Shown one piece after another: positions 46,428-57,889 of a stretch of 64,000 nt of DNA. The stretch comes from Polychytrium aggregatum (Eukaryota > Chytridiomycota > Chytridiomycetes > Polychytriales), in contig NW_026516206.1 of the NCBI RefSeq assembly GCF_025602895.1, positions 620,001 to 684,000 of the forward strand, given 5' to 3'. The notes beneath the pieces are model-generated. The model ran no database searches. It was not told the DNA's origin and worked only from the letters and a program-made list of their open reading frames with translations. The first letter of the stretch is position 1. Each line of letters opens with the position of its first letter. The position numbers and the translations under genes were made by a program.

Positions 46428-47694
46428 GGTATCTTGGCGTTGGGGTTGAATTGCGGGGCGAGGGGTTCAACGGGCAGCGGGCACGGCTGGTGGCAGCAAC
46501 AGTAGTAGCAACAGGAAGACGAAGACAGCGTCGTGGCGACAGGGTGAGAACGACAACGGCGGGAGCGGTGCTGCGAGGGATTTATACTCCGATGGGGGCC
46601 GGTGAGAAAAAAACGGGCATGGCCCGACAAGGCCGATCCGCCAAGGGACCACAAGCGCCCCTCGCCCCAGGCAAGCCGGCCGGGCGAGGTTTGAAATCAC
46701 AGCGCGGCGACCGCACCGGATGCCATTCCCGGGCGATATGCAGCACCCGACCGCCGCTGTCGGCGGCATCGACAGCACCGACAGCACCGACAGCACCGAC
46801 GCCCCCGCCCATCCGGGCAGTCCTAACAATCAAGCCCAACCAAGTATCAACCGAACGGCCCCGTGAGCAGCATCGCTTTGAAATGAAACACCCGCCCGGA
46901 TGTCAACCCCACGCCGCGCCGACAGTGCTGTGGCGCTGCAGCGCCGTTGTCCTGTGAGTGTCGTCCCTGGAACAGCATCCAGCCACCCCCGCCGTTGTCG
47001 CTGTGCGCCGATGACAAATGCAGCCACAGCGACACGTGTCGCCACGCCTGCCCCCACTGGCTCCGCGCGCCGCGTCGCGTGTCCAATCAGCGGCGGGCCC
47101 GTGTGCGCGGCCATCCGCCCTGGCAACAGCGGGCTGGGAACAGACATCGCGACTCGACCAGCATCACGCAAACATCACGGGCGTCGATGTGGATTCAGGA
47201 TCCAGATCCAGATTCAGGCCAGATTCAGGCCAGATTCAGGCCAGATTCAGGCCAGATTCAGATTCCAGATTCAGATCCAGGCCAGTCGACGCCACCAGCG
47301 AGCCGCGCCTCTCGATGATAGCCCGTTTGGCAACCCACATAACACTCGTCAACGCCGTCCAGGTCAATGTCCGGCTTAATATTACACAATGGCGCCCCCG
47401 CAATGTCGTCTGGGAAGACACACACGCCAACGATCTGGCAAGCGTGGCGGAGCATGTGAAGCGATCAAAACTGAATGATGGACAAGTGTCACGGTGCGTG
47501 TGGGGAAAGAACAAATCAAAGTACAAAAGGAGGAGGCGGGGAAGTTGCGAACATCAAAAGATCACAACACAAGGCTTGCGGGCAATGTCAATGGGAAAAT
47601 TTGGGTGGAGTGAAGCCCCCGCCCACAAACGGCGCTATCGAGCGAGGGTGATGTGTAGAGGGAGGAGTGTGCCGAAGCCAGCTGCTGTCTCCGT
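46428..47694. other. Intergenic between TMEM198-like gene and GCLM
   Basis: 1.27 kb. GC-rich promoter of GCLM, an 11-bp satellite (AGATTCAGGCC) at 47210-47260, and the 3' flank of the membrane-protein gene. No supported gene. Confidence 0.5.
47210..47260. repeat. (AGATTCAGGCC)n 11-bp minisatellite
   Basis: Four to five copies, flanked by degenerate AGATCC/AGATTCC units. Confidence 0.85.
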
Positions 47695-49219
47695 CTAGTT
47701 CTTCTCGTTGTCGCCACGGAATCGGTGGTAACCGTGTCGGTCGCGCTGCGAGAACTGGATGAAGGTGCCAACCAGGCCCAGGACGACGGTGCCGGCAAGG
47801 AAGCCGTAGACGGCCGCGGTCGAGGGAGGGAAGCCACCGCCGTTGAAGAAGGCAATCGTGGTCTCCTTGAAGCCGGTGCGGGCAAAGACATCAACACCGA
47901 AGGCGACGGCGTAGGCGCCGGCAAAGGACGTGGCCAGGATAAAGACAGGCTTCTCGGCAAAGAGGGCAGCAATGCCAAAGACGAGCATTGACACACCGAG
48001 GATGATCTTGTTCCAGAGCTCGTTGGGGGTGATGCTCTGGGGAAGCAGGGTGATGACGATCATGGCGAGGACGAGGCCGAGCAGGGCGCCGACGGCAAAC
48101 AAGCCGAGCTTGATGACGCAGCGGAAGAGGAGGGCAAAGATGATACCCGAGATGGCGCAAACGATCAGGAAGATGATGTCGCGGTGGGTACCGTAGATGG
48201 TGGGGTTGTTCATCTCAATTCCGGTGAGGATAAGCAGGGCAACGACGACTGGTGGCGGGCGAGAAAGGCAGGCGTGAGATGCTTGAATGCACCGAGAAAC
48301 CGCAACGGCGCCCGCTGGGTGCAGGCGGGAGACTTGCTCGCTGCTGTCACAGCAAACCGCAGCGATACAGCCGGGTCGTTGGCAGCATACACAGGGGCCT
48401 CGCGAGGATCACGCCGCAGGAGCACAGATACATACCACCGGTGTAGAAGCCACTGATGGCCAGGATGATAGGGAAGACTCGGTGGCCGAAAAAGACCAGG
48501 ACGACACCAGAGGCAATCAGGAGAGCAGCCAGGATACCGCTCTGGATGTTGAGGGACTCGAAGGCTGGATAGATCGGTGTGGCGCGGTGAGGTGCGGTGA
48601 GGTGAGGTGCGGTGAGGTGGGATGAAGCATGGCAGAGCCAGGATCAATATAGGGTATACGCAGGCGCATGAGGCCACGGAGGAGCAAGATCGCAGAAAAC
48701 ACTGGATGGGACTGGCTGCTTACTCGAGACGGGGTGGGTGATGGCGCTGGTGGTGGTGTTGCTGAAGATGGTGCTATCGGCTGGAGACAAGGGACGCAGA
48801 CGAGACTGATCAGTGGCGGCTGCAGATCCAGATGTAGGGTCCAGAGGGGACAACGCTCGTCCAGGCCACCTGGACGGATGATGATCAACCAGAGCATAGA
48901 CGTGTGCAGATCTCCGAAGACGATATGCAGCCGCAGACGATGATCTCGTGGCGTGCTGCTTATCGGTGGCGGAGAAAGAGAGAGAGAACCAGGCGCGGCG
49001 CTTACCGGAGGAAACGGCGTTCAAGTTGGTGGGCTGATGGTACGGGACGGAGTTGCCAGGGGGAGAGGCAAAGGAGACGCCCTGGGGGTTGCCGAACCGG
49101 CTGCCGAAGGCCAGGTTGAACGAGTCAGAGCGCTTGGAGAGGTCGCTGGAGGCCGACGGGGCGGCGCAGACCAGGCTCAGACAAGCAACGAGCAGGGCAG
49201 CAAAATGCAGCAGCTTCAT
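47695..49219 (-). CDS. TMEM198/DUF4203-type multi-span membrane protein with signal peptide
   Basis: Function unknown; the family holds TM198-like seven-helix proteins. Exons 49006-49219, 48436-48564, 47695-48248 join in phase (GFYTG|VVVALLILTGIE) to 298 aa. Seen: a signal peptide (MKLLHFAALLVACLSLVCA), a Ser/Pro-rich lumenal segment, then about seven hydrophobic helices: ILAALLIASGVVLVFFG, FPIILAISGFYTG, IIFLIVCAISGIIFALLF, LGLFAVGALLGLVLAMIVI, ILGVSMLVFGIAALFA, VFILATSFAGAYAVAFG, VYGFLAGTVVLGLVGTFI; and a charged C-terminus RHGYHRFRGDNEKN. Gly-rich helices and the GF(Y/F)xG motif are typical of DUF4203. Confidence 0.8.
48589..48622. repeat. GGTGAGGTGC repeats in an intron
   Basis: Short imperfect GGTGC/GGTGAG repeats within the first intron of the TMEM198-like gene. 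Confidence 0.7.
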
Positions 49220-49877
49220 TCTGGGCGAGCTAGTGTGGGACGGAGCCAGTAGAGGTTTGTGTATGGGGCGGGGCTGGGAAGAGCTGGGTCTGGAGGGGGG
49301 GGGAAGTGTCGACAGACAGACGAGCGGCTGGATCGGTGGGCGACGGGAACGAGCAGAAGAAGGCGAAGGAGGTGAAAAGACGAGGATTAAAAGGGCACGG
49401 CAGCGGCGGGACATGGTTCACAGCCACGGACACGGTGCAGCGGCTTGGCAGGCACCGCCCCCGGGCGGGATGTATGGACGGGGGGAGGCGAGGAGCGAGG
49501 GCGGCGAGAGCGCCAGAGGCAGCACCGAGACGCCGCCGAGACGCACCGCCGAGATGCACCACCGAGACGCAGACACGGCCACCACGCGGACCCGTTCCAC
49601 CCGACCCCACAGACCCGCATCCTCGACAGTGCCCCTCCAGATGCCGAGACATTGGCCTTGCTCTCGTCCTGGCTGCCAAGAGCTTGCTCTTGTCACATAG
49701 GCAAAGGCCGACACGCATCGGCTGCTTGGCGATGCGAATAAACAAGCATGGGCGGGACGAAGGGTATTGCATACCGTGGACGAAGAGGGCTGCTGCACGC
49801 CAGGGCGAGAAGGATCGCAGCCAGCGCCAGGCGCGCTGCCCGTCCATCCAGGCAATCCGGGTGTATATTGCTATCCT
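49220..49877. other. Intergenic region
   Basis: Promoter side of the TMEM198-like gene and 3' side of the zinc-finger gene. GC-rich, with large Arg/Pro/Ala frames in all phases and no motif. Confidence 0.45.
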
Positions 49878-50375
49878 TCAGGCCGCGTCGGCTCGGGGAC
49901 GGGCGGCTGGGGGTTCGCTGCCAACGACAAACTCGTCGCCCGACAGCACCACGGCCGCTCCGGCACCACCGCCCTTCCATCGGAGCATCGGCCCATCGCA
50001 GAGCATTCCCTCGGACTTGCGTCCGCCAACGGTGGCCTTCTTGACGACCACCTCCTCGCCGTCGACCGTCACGGTTGTGCCGATCGTCGCCACTACGACC
50101 TTGAGCCCGACCTTGTCGACGTTCTTGGCGTTCGTCACGATCGTCACTAACTTGGACGAGTCGACGCTGTCGTCGTCGAGATCAAGGTCTTCGTCCGTGA
50201 GCTTGATCTTGAGCTGCCGAAGCTTGGTCTTGGGAATGGCTTCCGTCGCCACGACCAGGCCGATCTGGAAGCCGGCATAGGGCGAGACTGCCTTGGCTTG
50301 GCCACAGGCGATGCACTCGGGGTCCTCGGCTGTGTTTTCCTGTTCGCACTCGGGGCAGACCCAGTCTTGCGTCAT
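49878..50375 (-). CDS. RanBP2-type zinc finger fused to an OB-fold tRNA-binding-like domain
   Basis: Single-exon ORF of 165 aa from ATG 50375. N-terminus WVCPECEQENTAEDPECIAC is a RanBP2-type finger (Cys7, 10, 21, 24; CX2CX10CX2C). Residues about 34-135 (GFQIGLVVATEAIPKTKLRQ... KLVTIVTNAKNV...GLKVVVATIGTTV... KKATVGGRKSEGMLCD) match the layout of the EMAPII/Trbp111/Arc1 tRNA-binding OB fold, including the K-x-x-x-V-G-G-x-x-S-E-G-M-L ending. The C-terminus is a Gly/Ala/Pro-rich tail. The frame is open upstream through a Ser/Ala/Thr run encoded by a GATGTG repeat, so an N-terminal extension cannot be ruled out. Role unproven; possibly tRNA or ubiquitin-linked RNA binding. Confidence 0.65.
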   Translation of the reverse strand: MTQDWVCPECEQENTAEDPECIACGQAKAVSPYAGFQIGLVVATEAIPKTKLRQLKIKLTDEDLDLDDDSVDSSKLVTIVTNAKNVDKVGLKVVVATIGTTVTVDGEEVVVKKATVGGRKSEGMLCDGPMLRWKGGGAGAAVVLSGDEFVVGSEPPAARPRADAA

Positions 50376-51498
50376 GTCGGGCAGTTCCGTGGGGTGTGTT
50401 CTGGATTGGAGCGAGCGATCCGCCAGCACAGGTGCAGATGCAGATGTGGATGCAGACGTGGATGCAGATGTGGATGTGGATGTGGATGAAGATGCAGAGC
50501 ACGGAGACGGAACCAGAGATCGGGGCTGGGACGGCGTGGCTTGGGGCTGCGCGTTTCTGGGTTTGATCTGGGGGATCGCTGCATTCCAACACAATCGCGA
50601 TGCTGCCGAACGAACCGCCTGCAAAATGGCCTTCTCACCACAGAGGGGGCGGCGTCTGGCAAACCTCGACACCCGGCCAGTGCCCTGCTCGTGAAATTGA
50701 CAGAGTATCCTGTATTGTTTTCATTCCCGACTTCCGAATCGAGCGAACAGGTAACGAGGAGGACAAAGGGCTGTCCAAGGGAGGCAAAAGGCCTCCCCGG
50801 GCAGTCGAGAATGAGAAGAGCAATTAGAGCATAGGATGAATAGGCAAGGGGAAGGAGGGGAGGAGGAGGAGAGGAACAGCGGGGTTCTCTGGACCATGAA
50901 CAACAGGTCGTCCAAACTGGGACAACGACGAAGACAAAGGTAGAGAGCCGGAAGACAGAAACACAGCAGGATGGAAAGAGGAGGAAAGAGTGAAAAAGAG
51001 AAAAACAGAAAAAGAAAAGGCAAAATCTAGCTTACAAACAGGCTCGCTTTCGCATCCAGGAGAGGGAAGATGTGTGAGAGGATCAAAGACGATGAGTCAA
51101 GTCCAAAGAGAAACGAAAGAGATTCGGAAGAAAGAAAGAAAGAAAGAAGAAATAAGAACGAAAGCGGCACGGGAGGTGTCATGAAAACAGGGGTGGGAAA
51201 TATCATAAACAGGGTCTTTTAGAATCAAAAACATGCAACGGACATGAAACCACTATTCGGCTGTAGCTGAATCGGCATTTTTGCTGCTGCTGCTGTCATT
51301 GTCGTCATCCACGCTGTTTATTTGTTGCCTCAGTGAAGTTGTGCGATTCTATCTTGCATGCAAGCCGTCTCTTTCAGCTGCGAGAGAGGGAGAGAGAAAG
51401 GCTGTGTGGTCGGTTGGTCGATTGATCGATTGGTAGGGTCGAGTGGCTGGGCGATCGAGGTTGCGGCTCAAACTGCCCTGCAAGAGCGGTGCGGCGAT
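50376..51498. other. Intergenic, purine-rich
   Basis: Contains a GATGTG/GATGCA repeat (about 50430-50495) just upstream of the zinc-finger gene and a strongly purine-rich plus strand at 50830-51180. No supported gene. Confidence 0.5.
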
Positions 51499-52602
51499 CT
51501 AGAAGCGCGTCTCGAGAGTGCTGGGCGAGACAGGGGAAGAAAAGGCCGGGGCGGTGTCGGGATCGACGTAGGACAGGGGGAACACTCCCGAGAAGCCGGA
51601 GCGCCAGTTCATGCCGAGACACCAGCCATCGGGATAGCTCTGGTAGATCGAGACGGGGTCCTGCAGATGTGCAACAAGGCAAGGGGAGATGGATGCGAAT
51701 CCATGGTCAGCATTGGACACACAGCGACCTGAGCGTCTCAGGGTCGTCACCGCAGCCAGCAACACATGCCGCCGATGCTGCAGACGCCCGAGAGAGAGCT
51801 GAGAGATATGCGACGGGACAACACAGCGTCTGTGCATCGTCACAGGGTCCGCATGAATCCTGGTTGTGGCTGAGGATCCAGAGTCCGGCGATTGGTTCGC
51901 TGGTCATGATGGCGATGGTGATTCTGTATGATGATGATGATTCTGTATGATGATGATGATGATGATTCTGGATGATGATGATGATGATGATTCTGGATGA
52001 TACCCTCCGAAGGAACTGCCACAGCGATCGCTTTGCCACTGACTTTGGTGCTTCCTTGCTGCTTCCTTGCATTGATGCCACATGCTCAGCGACGCCACAA
52101 TGCACGGCTGCCTCCTCTTGGGATTTCCTGTCATGAGCGGCAGAGCAAAGCTGGAGAACAAAGCGACGGCAATGTGACTTACGCCAATGCGGAGGGCCAG
52201 CTCGTCGGGCTTTCGAGGGGCATAGGAAAATTGCGACAGCTTTCTGGCCGAAAGCTTGGGGGTGACGCTGGATCGCTTGTCGACGGGGGTGGCGTTCTCG
52301 GGGAGGGAGGCGAATCGGGGCGAGGGCTCGGGGCCCATAAAGAGTCGGGACGATCGGGAGGAGCGGACAGACTCGCGGTTCTTTCGCTTGAGGGTGATGT
52401 CGGTGCTGTCGATCAGGATGGGCGGGAGAACAGGCACCTCGGGGGTGACAATCGAGAGGCGCTTCGAGGCAAACTCGAGATCGCCCTTGGACTTTGAATG
52501 CGCATCGGTCTGGGCTGCCTTGTGGACCGCCACAGCCAATCCGACCACGACCAAGACGACGCCGGCAAAACCACCGGCCAGGGAGATGTAGTATGAATCC
52601 AT
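51499..52602 (-). CDS. Single-pass membrane protein with C-terminal SH3 domain
   Basis: Exons 52183-52602 and 51499-51660, joined in phase 0 (LRIG|DPVSIY) to 193 aa. N-terminal transmembrane helix YYISLAGGFAGVVLVVVGLAVAV, a basic/Ser-rich cytoplasmic linker with RKNRESVRSSRSSR, then an SH3 domain FSYAPRKPDELALRIGDPVSIY...DGWCLGMNWRSGFSGVFPLSYV (ALYDY-like strand degenerate, but the DELxLxxGD and GVFPLSYV signatures are clear). The layout resembles fungal cell-surface SH3 anchors (Fus1/Sho1-like in outline, with only one helix). Binding partners unknown. The intron holds an ATG microsatellite at about 51925-51998. Confidence 0.8.
51925..51998. repeat. (ATG)n-rich microsatellite in SH3-gene intron
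   Basis: Three blocks of GATGAT separated by TTCTG(T/G); entirely intronic. Confidence 0.9.
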
Positions 52603-53756
52603 GGGTTCTGATTGTTGTTGTTGCTGTTGTGGGGGGGGGGTTGTTTTCTATAGATTTGCTAGTGGCCGAGCTGCGGTTGAGCTGCCGGGAGGCGGGGGTA
52701 ACATTCCGGATGGGAAGAGATCGCAAAGCGCGGATGAGTTAAAAGGTTGAGGGGATGGGCCAGAACGAGGAGGGCAGCAAAGGCAAGAGGGGCTGGCAGG
52801 CAGATCTGCCACAGACTGTGCCTGGGTACTGCCGCGCAAGCGAGGAGCAGACGACATACAGGCTGCGAGTCGGGCGAGTCCCGGCTGCCGAGAGACCGAA
52901 ATAGGCGATGAAAAGGGTAAGGAAAAGGAAAGGCTGAGCCAAGCCAGAGGGGCCGGTGGATGCTGTAGGGGGGAGACAGAGACAGACGACAGGAGCAGGG
53001 TCTGCAGCAGCCTCGGTGGAGGGGCAAGTTACCTGCTGGACGGGCAAGTGGACGGGCCTGGGAAGAGGGAGAGACGGATGCCCAGGCAAACACAGAGGCA
53101 GAAGACGACGGGTGCAAAAGGCGGCAAGAGAGCACGCAGGGCAGAGGCGACCAGAAATCGATGCAGCGGCGAGCGAGGCCGCGGGCGAGAGGGCGGCGCC
53201 CGTCTCGGCGAGAGTGGCGGCGGCTGCTCAGGACTGTTGCGCGCCTGTGCCCGCTGAGCTGCCGGGCGGGGCCGACGCGTCTGTGCGACACGGGCACCCG
53301 GCACTCTGTGTGCAATCTGTGTGCAATATGTGTACAATCTGTGCGCTCTCGGTGCGCTCTCTGCGTGCTCTCGCCTCTCGGCAAGGCGCGCCCTGACCAA
53401 CGCGCAGGGGATCCGCGTCGCACCGCCGTCGCCGTCCGTCCCGATTCGGCCAGGCGCGTCCATGGCCCCTGCGCGCACAGAGTCTCCGGGGCGCACCGTG
53501 CGCGACGCGGTGACCTTTGTTTGTGCAAAGCCACACGACCCGGCCTTTTCCCACATGCGCTGTCCTTTCGCCGTCCATGACCCGCCATGACGCTCGCTGT
53601 GCAAGGATTGCCTCTCAAGGCGGCTGTATTGCGACCTGCCGGCCGTCATGGCCAATATGTGCGTCGCCAACCTGTGCATCGCCAACTTGTGCATCGCCAA
53701 CTTGTGCATCGCCATTATGCATCCTGCCGCCGTCGTCTCGCTGGACGACCAGAGCT
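52603..53756. other. Intergenic, GC-rich
   Basis: Upstream of the SH3 gene and downstream of the copper transporter. Long Arg-rich frames are compositional. A 15-bp repeat (TTGTGCATCGCCAAC) sits at about 53660-53715. Confidence 0.5.
53660..53715. repeat. 15-bp minisatellite TTGTGCATCGCCAAC
   Basis: Three to four near-identical copies, about 40 bp beyond the copper-transporter stop, so probably within its 3' UTR. Confidence 0.85.
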
Positions 53757-55312
53757 TCACAGATGAATCTCCTCGACGATGCTCATGGGCGGTCCGCCAA
53801 CGAAAAAGGACCCGGCAGCCAGACCCGCCAGCAGCGACAGAATGATCGACACGTTGAAGGTCATCACCAGCATCACCAGCAGGAAGCCAGACGCCGCCCC
53901 AAAGAACCGGAAGAACGCCCGGAGCAGCTGGACGTTGATCCACTCTGCCAGGCGCCGGATGCCGTTCGCGAATCCTACAAACCCGCGCTGGAGATGCTGT
54001 CCCAGGCCTTGCGGTTCGCCAGCAGCGGCCTGGGCGGTCTGGCCAGCACCCAGCAGCGGCTCGTTCTCGTTGGCATCTTCGGCCTGGTCGTCGTAGGGAT
54101 CAACCAGTCCAGCTCGTGCTTCGGCTCCTGCGCGGCGCCGAGCCTTGTCCTGCTTGAACCAACGGACCTCGAGGCTGCGGTGGCCGTACAGGAGCATCTC
54201 GTAGAGGAACGCCAGCGCAAACACCGTAAGACAGGTCACCGACAGGCCGTACTCGGTCCCAGGCACAACCCAATCAAAGACGACATAGTCCATCGTGTCA
54301 AAGTGGAGGTACGGCTTGAAGGACGGGCGCGGCGGCGGCTTCTCGCGCGGGCACAGGCCCAGCTCGGGGGTGGCCTTGCACATCTTGAAAAAGTCCTGGC
54401 ACTCGGCCTGGTCTGGCTCGGCCTTGCTGCACAGGACCGAATAGACTGCGAGCGGCTCGCAGGTCTCGATGTCGGGCGAGGGCAGGCACGTAAGGCACGC
54501 CAGCGGCGGGTTGACCCGATTCGAGTGCTCCGAGCAGATCGTCGACACATGCTGCTTGACCGGCTCTGTGAGCGGGAGCGTCGCGAGTCCGGACTCGTTC
54601 TCGCACTGGCGCACCATCGAAAGGGGCCGGCATACCTGCACGTATGTGCGGCAGCCCCGCAGCCTGGGCGAGTCGCGGGCGCAGATCGACGACAGCAGCG
54701 AGAAGGGGCTGCAGAAGGGCTCGTTCTGGAGGGTGCTGTTCAGCTCGCATGTGCGCTTGAGGGTACAGCCTGCCGACCGGACAACCGAATGAACGGATAG
54801 GCAGAGCAGGCGGTGGGCCGATGCGCAGAGCGTGTGGTGGATAAACCGGCAAGATAGAAAAGACGGATGAGTTCGATGGACGTGCGGACGAGCAATATTG
54901 GCAGGTGGGCGAATTCACAAAATGAATGAGTCCGATAGGCGAGCTGACACTGCGCACCAAAGAACGCATGCGGCTGGGTCGATCGGCAACGGGCGAATGC
55001 AACCGCCGTCCACAGGAGCGCCTCGCATCTCGCTATCGAGTGCCGCCACCAACCGCTTGGCCATGCTGTCACCGCCAACCGGCTCCCAGGCACTCTAGTC
55101 AACTCGAAGGAGGACACCTCACCTGCAAGGGCTGGCGACGTGGTGCACGCATCCGTGAGCATCGGGTGGATCTTGAAGTCCGGGAGGATAAAGTCGGCGC
55201 ACTCAACCCGCAGCGGGTCTGCAATGCAGTCGGGCGAGTCTGGCTGCGCGACGGCCGCGGCCAGGAGCATGGCGGCTCCGAGAAGGACTCGGAGGAGACG
55301 GTTCGTAACCAT
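53757..55312 (-). CDS. Ctr-family copper transporter with Cys-rich ectodomain
   Basis: Predicted Cu(I) importer. Exons 55123-55312 and 53757-54769 join in phase (PALAG|CTLKRTC); 400 aa. Signal peptide (MVTNRLLRVLLGAAMLLAAAVAQ), then about 190 residues with some 20 Cys (DCIADPLRVEC, TCELNS, CSPFSLLSSIC, CRTYVQVC, CLTCLPSPDIETC, CQDFFKMC), then the Ctr core: helix 1 TEYGLSVTCLTVFALAFLYEM, a long cytoplasmic loop, helix 2 with MLVMTFN, and helix 3 with GLAAG (GxxxG). The TM2 filter reads MxxM before TFN rather than the canonical MxxxM. Closest in layout to fungal Ctr proteins fused to an extracellular Cys-rich domain. Confidence 0.85.
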
Positions 55313-55780
55313 GGTGGCGGAAGCCGTGTGTCGGAAGGTGAGTTGGCGACGAGGAAGTCGGGGCCGAGTCGAGTTGAGTCGAGTCGAGTCGAGTCGGTGG
55401 GCTGAGTCGAGCCGAGTGTGGCTGCGGATGTGGACGAGGGCGAAGGCGAGGATGTGGATGCGAACGAAGCAGATATGCTCGCAGCCGGGATACACGAGGT
55501 CTTGGAGGCGGCCGATAAGAGGCAGGGCTATGGAACTAAATTTGTGCTGGAGCCGGATGACGAGGATCGATGATCAGAGATCGGTGGTTGAGACGGCCCA
55601 AGAGGCGAAGCGGGGGATAGGCGGGTGGACGGCGGAAGGGTGGATGGGCAGGCCTGGCCCTGGCGGAGATGCTGGACAAAGGCCGGTCACGTGGAGGCGT
55701 GTGCGACTCGTCGCCATTTTTTTTTTTTTGGGAACAACGCCGATGCGCTGCTGCCGCCGCTGGGCCAGCGACATCTGCTC
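55313..55780. other. Divergent promoter: copper transporter / C1orf131-like
   Basis: 468 bp between divergent starts. Includes GAGTC repeats (55370-55401) near the transporter and a T11-12 tract (55718-55729) about 55 bp before the C1orf131-like ATG. Confidence 0.5.
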
Positions 55781-57889
55781 ATGGCGATTGCGCCGCTGCC
55801 AGCAACCACGCCGCCCATGCCGCCCAAGGAGAAGCAGGAGAGCCTGAAGCGGCTCGAGGCCATGATGATGGCCCAGTTCGGCGGAGCCGTCGCCGCGCTG
55901 GACGCAATCCCCAAGAAGAAGAAAACCAAAAAGTCCAAGGGCGCCGCGGCGGAAGCTGCACCCACCGATTCAGCAACACCCGGCTCCGATGATGAGCCCC
56001 ACGCCAGCGCACCTTCAAAGGCCTCCCCAGCCTCGAACAGGATCGTTGACGACATGAGAAGCGACGACGAAGACGAGCTCGATGGAGACGGAAATGGAGA
56101 CGGAGAAAGCGTCGAGAGCGATGCCAGCGACGATAGCCTCGATGCGGACGAGCTCGATGCCATCCTTAACTCGGCTCTGGGCCGGAATTCCAGCAGTGCA
56201 AGCTCGAGTGGCCAGCGAAAATCCAGCGACCTCGCTTCCTCTGCTCACGATGACCGGGGCCTGAAGCAGAATGGCTCTGCGACATCCAAATCCACAAGCA
56301 AACCGTCCAGATCCGTGGTCTCGGCGCCCCAGGTAGTGGTCTTTGACGACCGACAAGCGACTCGGACAGAGCCCATTGCAAACAAGCGGGACTGGCGCAC
56401 GTTCATGGTGAGTCGTCGTGGATCTCAAGCGCCATCCTGCAGCAACGCCCGACTTGCGATGAATCAATCCGACCAACACCCAAACGAACACGGCCCAATA
56501 ACCCAATCGACCGGTGCTTTGTCCTCACCCAATGTTCCTTTTCGTCTCGGCCGCGCTTGACAGTCCTCGGATATCAAGAAAATGATGGAGGAGCCCAGCA
56601 AGAAGAAAAAGCTATCCGAGGCAGAGCAGAAACAGGACGAGTACGTTGGCAACTCAGGCGCCTGGATGCATTCACAACGCCCTCACGGCTCGTTTCCATC
56701 GCTCGTCGCATGACCACATATGCTCGACGCCGAAGGCTTCGGTGCAAACCTTTGCTGCGATCTAACACCGTCCATCCACCCGAAACATATCTCACGCGCC
56801 AATGTACACTGCTGCAACGATGCCCTTGTGATATTTTTCTCGTCACCCCCGACTCTCGTTGCCTTCGAGGACAGAGAGGACGACCAGAACGACCGCGAGC
56901 TCATGGATCTGCTCAAGGCCTCCAAGCTGATCGAGCAGTACAGTGCGTGGCTCTGCTTTCGGTGTGCATTTGGATGGCGCCGGCCGAGACGCAGACGCCC
57001 TGACATACATGTACCCTCTAGCTGCATCGGAGCTGACCGGCAAGGACAGACGAGCATATCAGCAAAACAAGATGATTGAATTGGGTGCCAAGGTAAAGCA
57101 GCTGCTTTCCACCGCATCTCTACCCGGCACCCACGGAGCTGATGGGACCTGTGTCTATGCCACGCATTGCGGCCTTTCTTTGCTTCTCCGCCTCCCGACC
57201 CTCAAACCATTGACCCATCCAAACTCCTGCTTCCCACACAGGTCAAGCAGCAGAAAATGCCCCAGAAGATGAAGACGGGGCTCGAGAAGGGACGCCAGAT
57301 TCGGCAGCAAAAGGCGCTGCAGGAGGTGGGCATACTATCCGTTGCAACACTAGTGTGTCGAGCGGGCTTTGATCGAGTTCCAGCAGCCAGAAATGAGGAC
57401 CCGGTGCCTTCGAGTGCATTTCAGAACATCCGGCGGTGGTTTGATGAAGGGGAGGGTATGCCGACGGCAAGGTGGACAGCCGATAGCAGCCCTGCGAGTG
57501 GCGTAACGAAGCTCTGTGCTCGGATCAGGGACTGATTGCCCATCGCTCTCTGAACATACTCTCTGTTCAAGGCCAAGGATACGGGCATGTATGACTCCTC
57601 GCTGCGGCGACAGATCATGGGGCTGGGCGCACCCTCGCCCAAGGAGAAGAAGCGCAAGACAGCCGATCGCGGCATCACCAACGGTGTCGGTCGTTACAAG
57701 GACGGTGCCCTTGTCCTGAGCAAGAAGGAAATCGCCAACATCGACTCGATAGGCAGCCAGCGTCCCTCGGCGGGCGGACGCGGCCGCAGTCGCAGCCGCC
57801 GCTCCCCGGCTGACTCGATATCCGGAGGATTTGAGGGCGGTGGCGGTCTCTCGAAACGGAAGGGTCGTGGGAAGCCCAAGCGCAGATAA
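55781..57889 (+). CDS. C1orf131-like (DUF4602) SSU-processome protein
   Basis: In animals C1orf131 is an early small-subunit processome component. Exons 55781-56407, 56564-56640, 56875-56942, 57022-57092, 57242-57325, 57572-57889, all in phase; 414 aa. N-terminal half: basic then acidic disordered sequence (IPKKKKTKKSK, DDEDELDGDG). C-terminal DUF4602 features: ASELTGKDRRAYQQNKMIELGAK, KMPQKMKTGLEKGRQIR, and GVGRYKDGALVLSKKEIANI, then a GR/RS-rich tail ending GRGKPKRR, consistent with nucleolar RNA binding. Start at 55781 is the first ATG in the frame followed by charged sequence; no upstream in-frame ATG is credible. Confidence 0.82.

Noticed and set aside
52659-53943. Long minus-strand frames upstream of the SH3 gene
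   Set aside because: Arg/Ala/Pro-rich, overlapping on several phases, no hydrophobic or domain pattern; judged non-coding.
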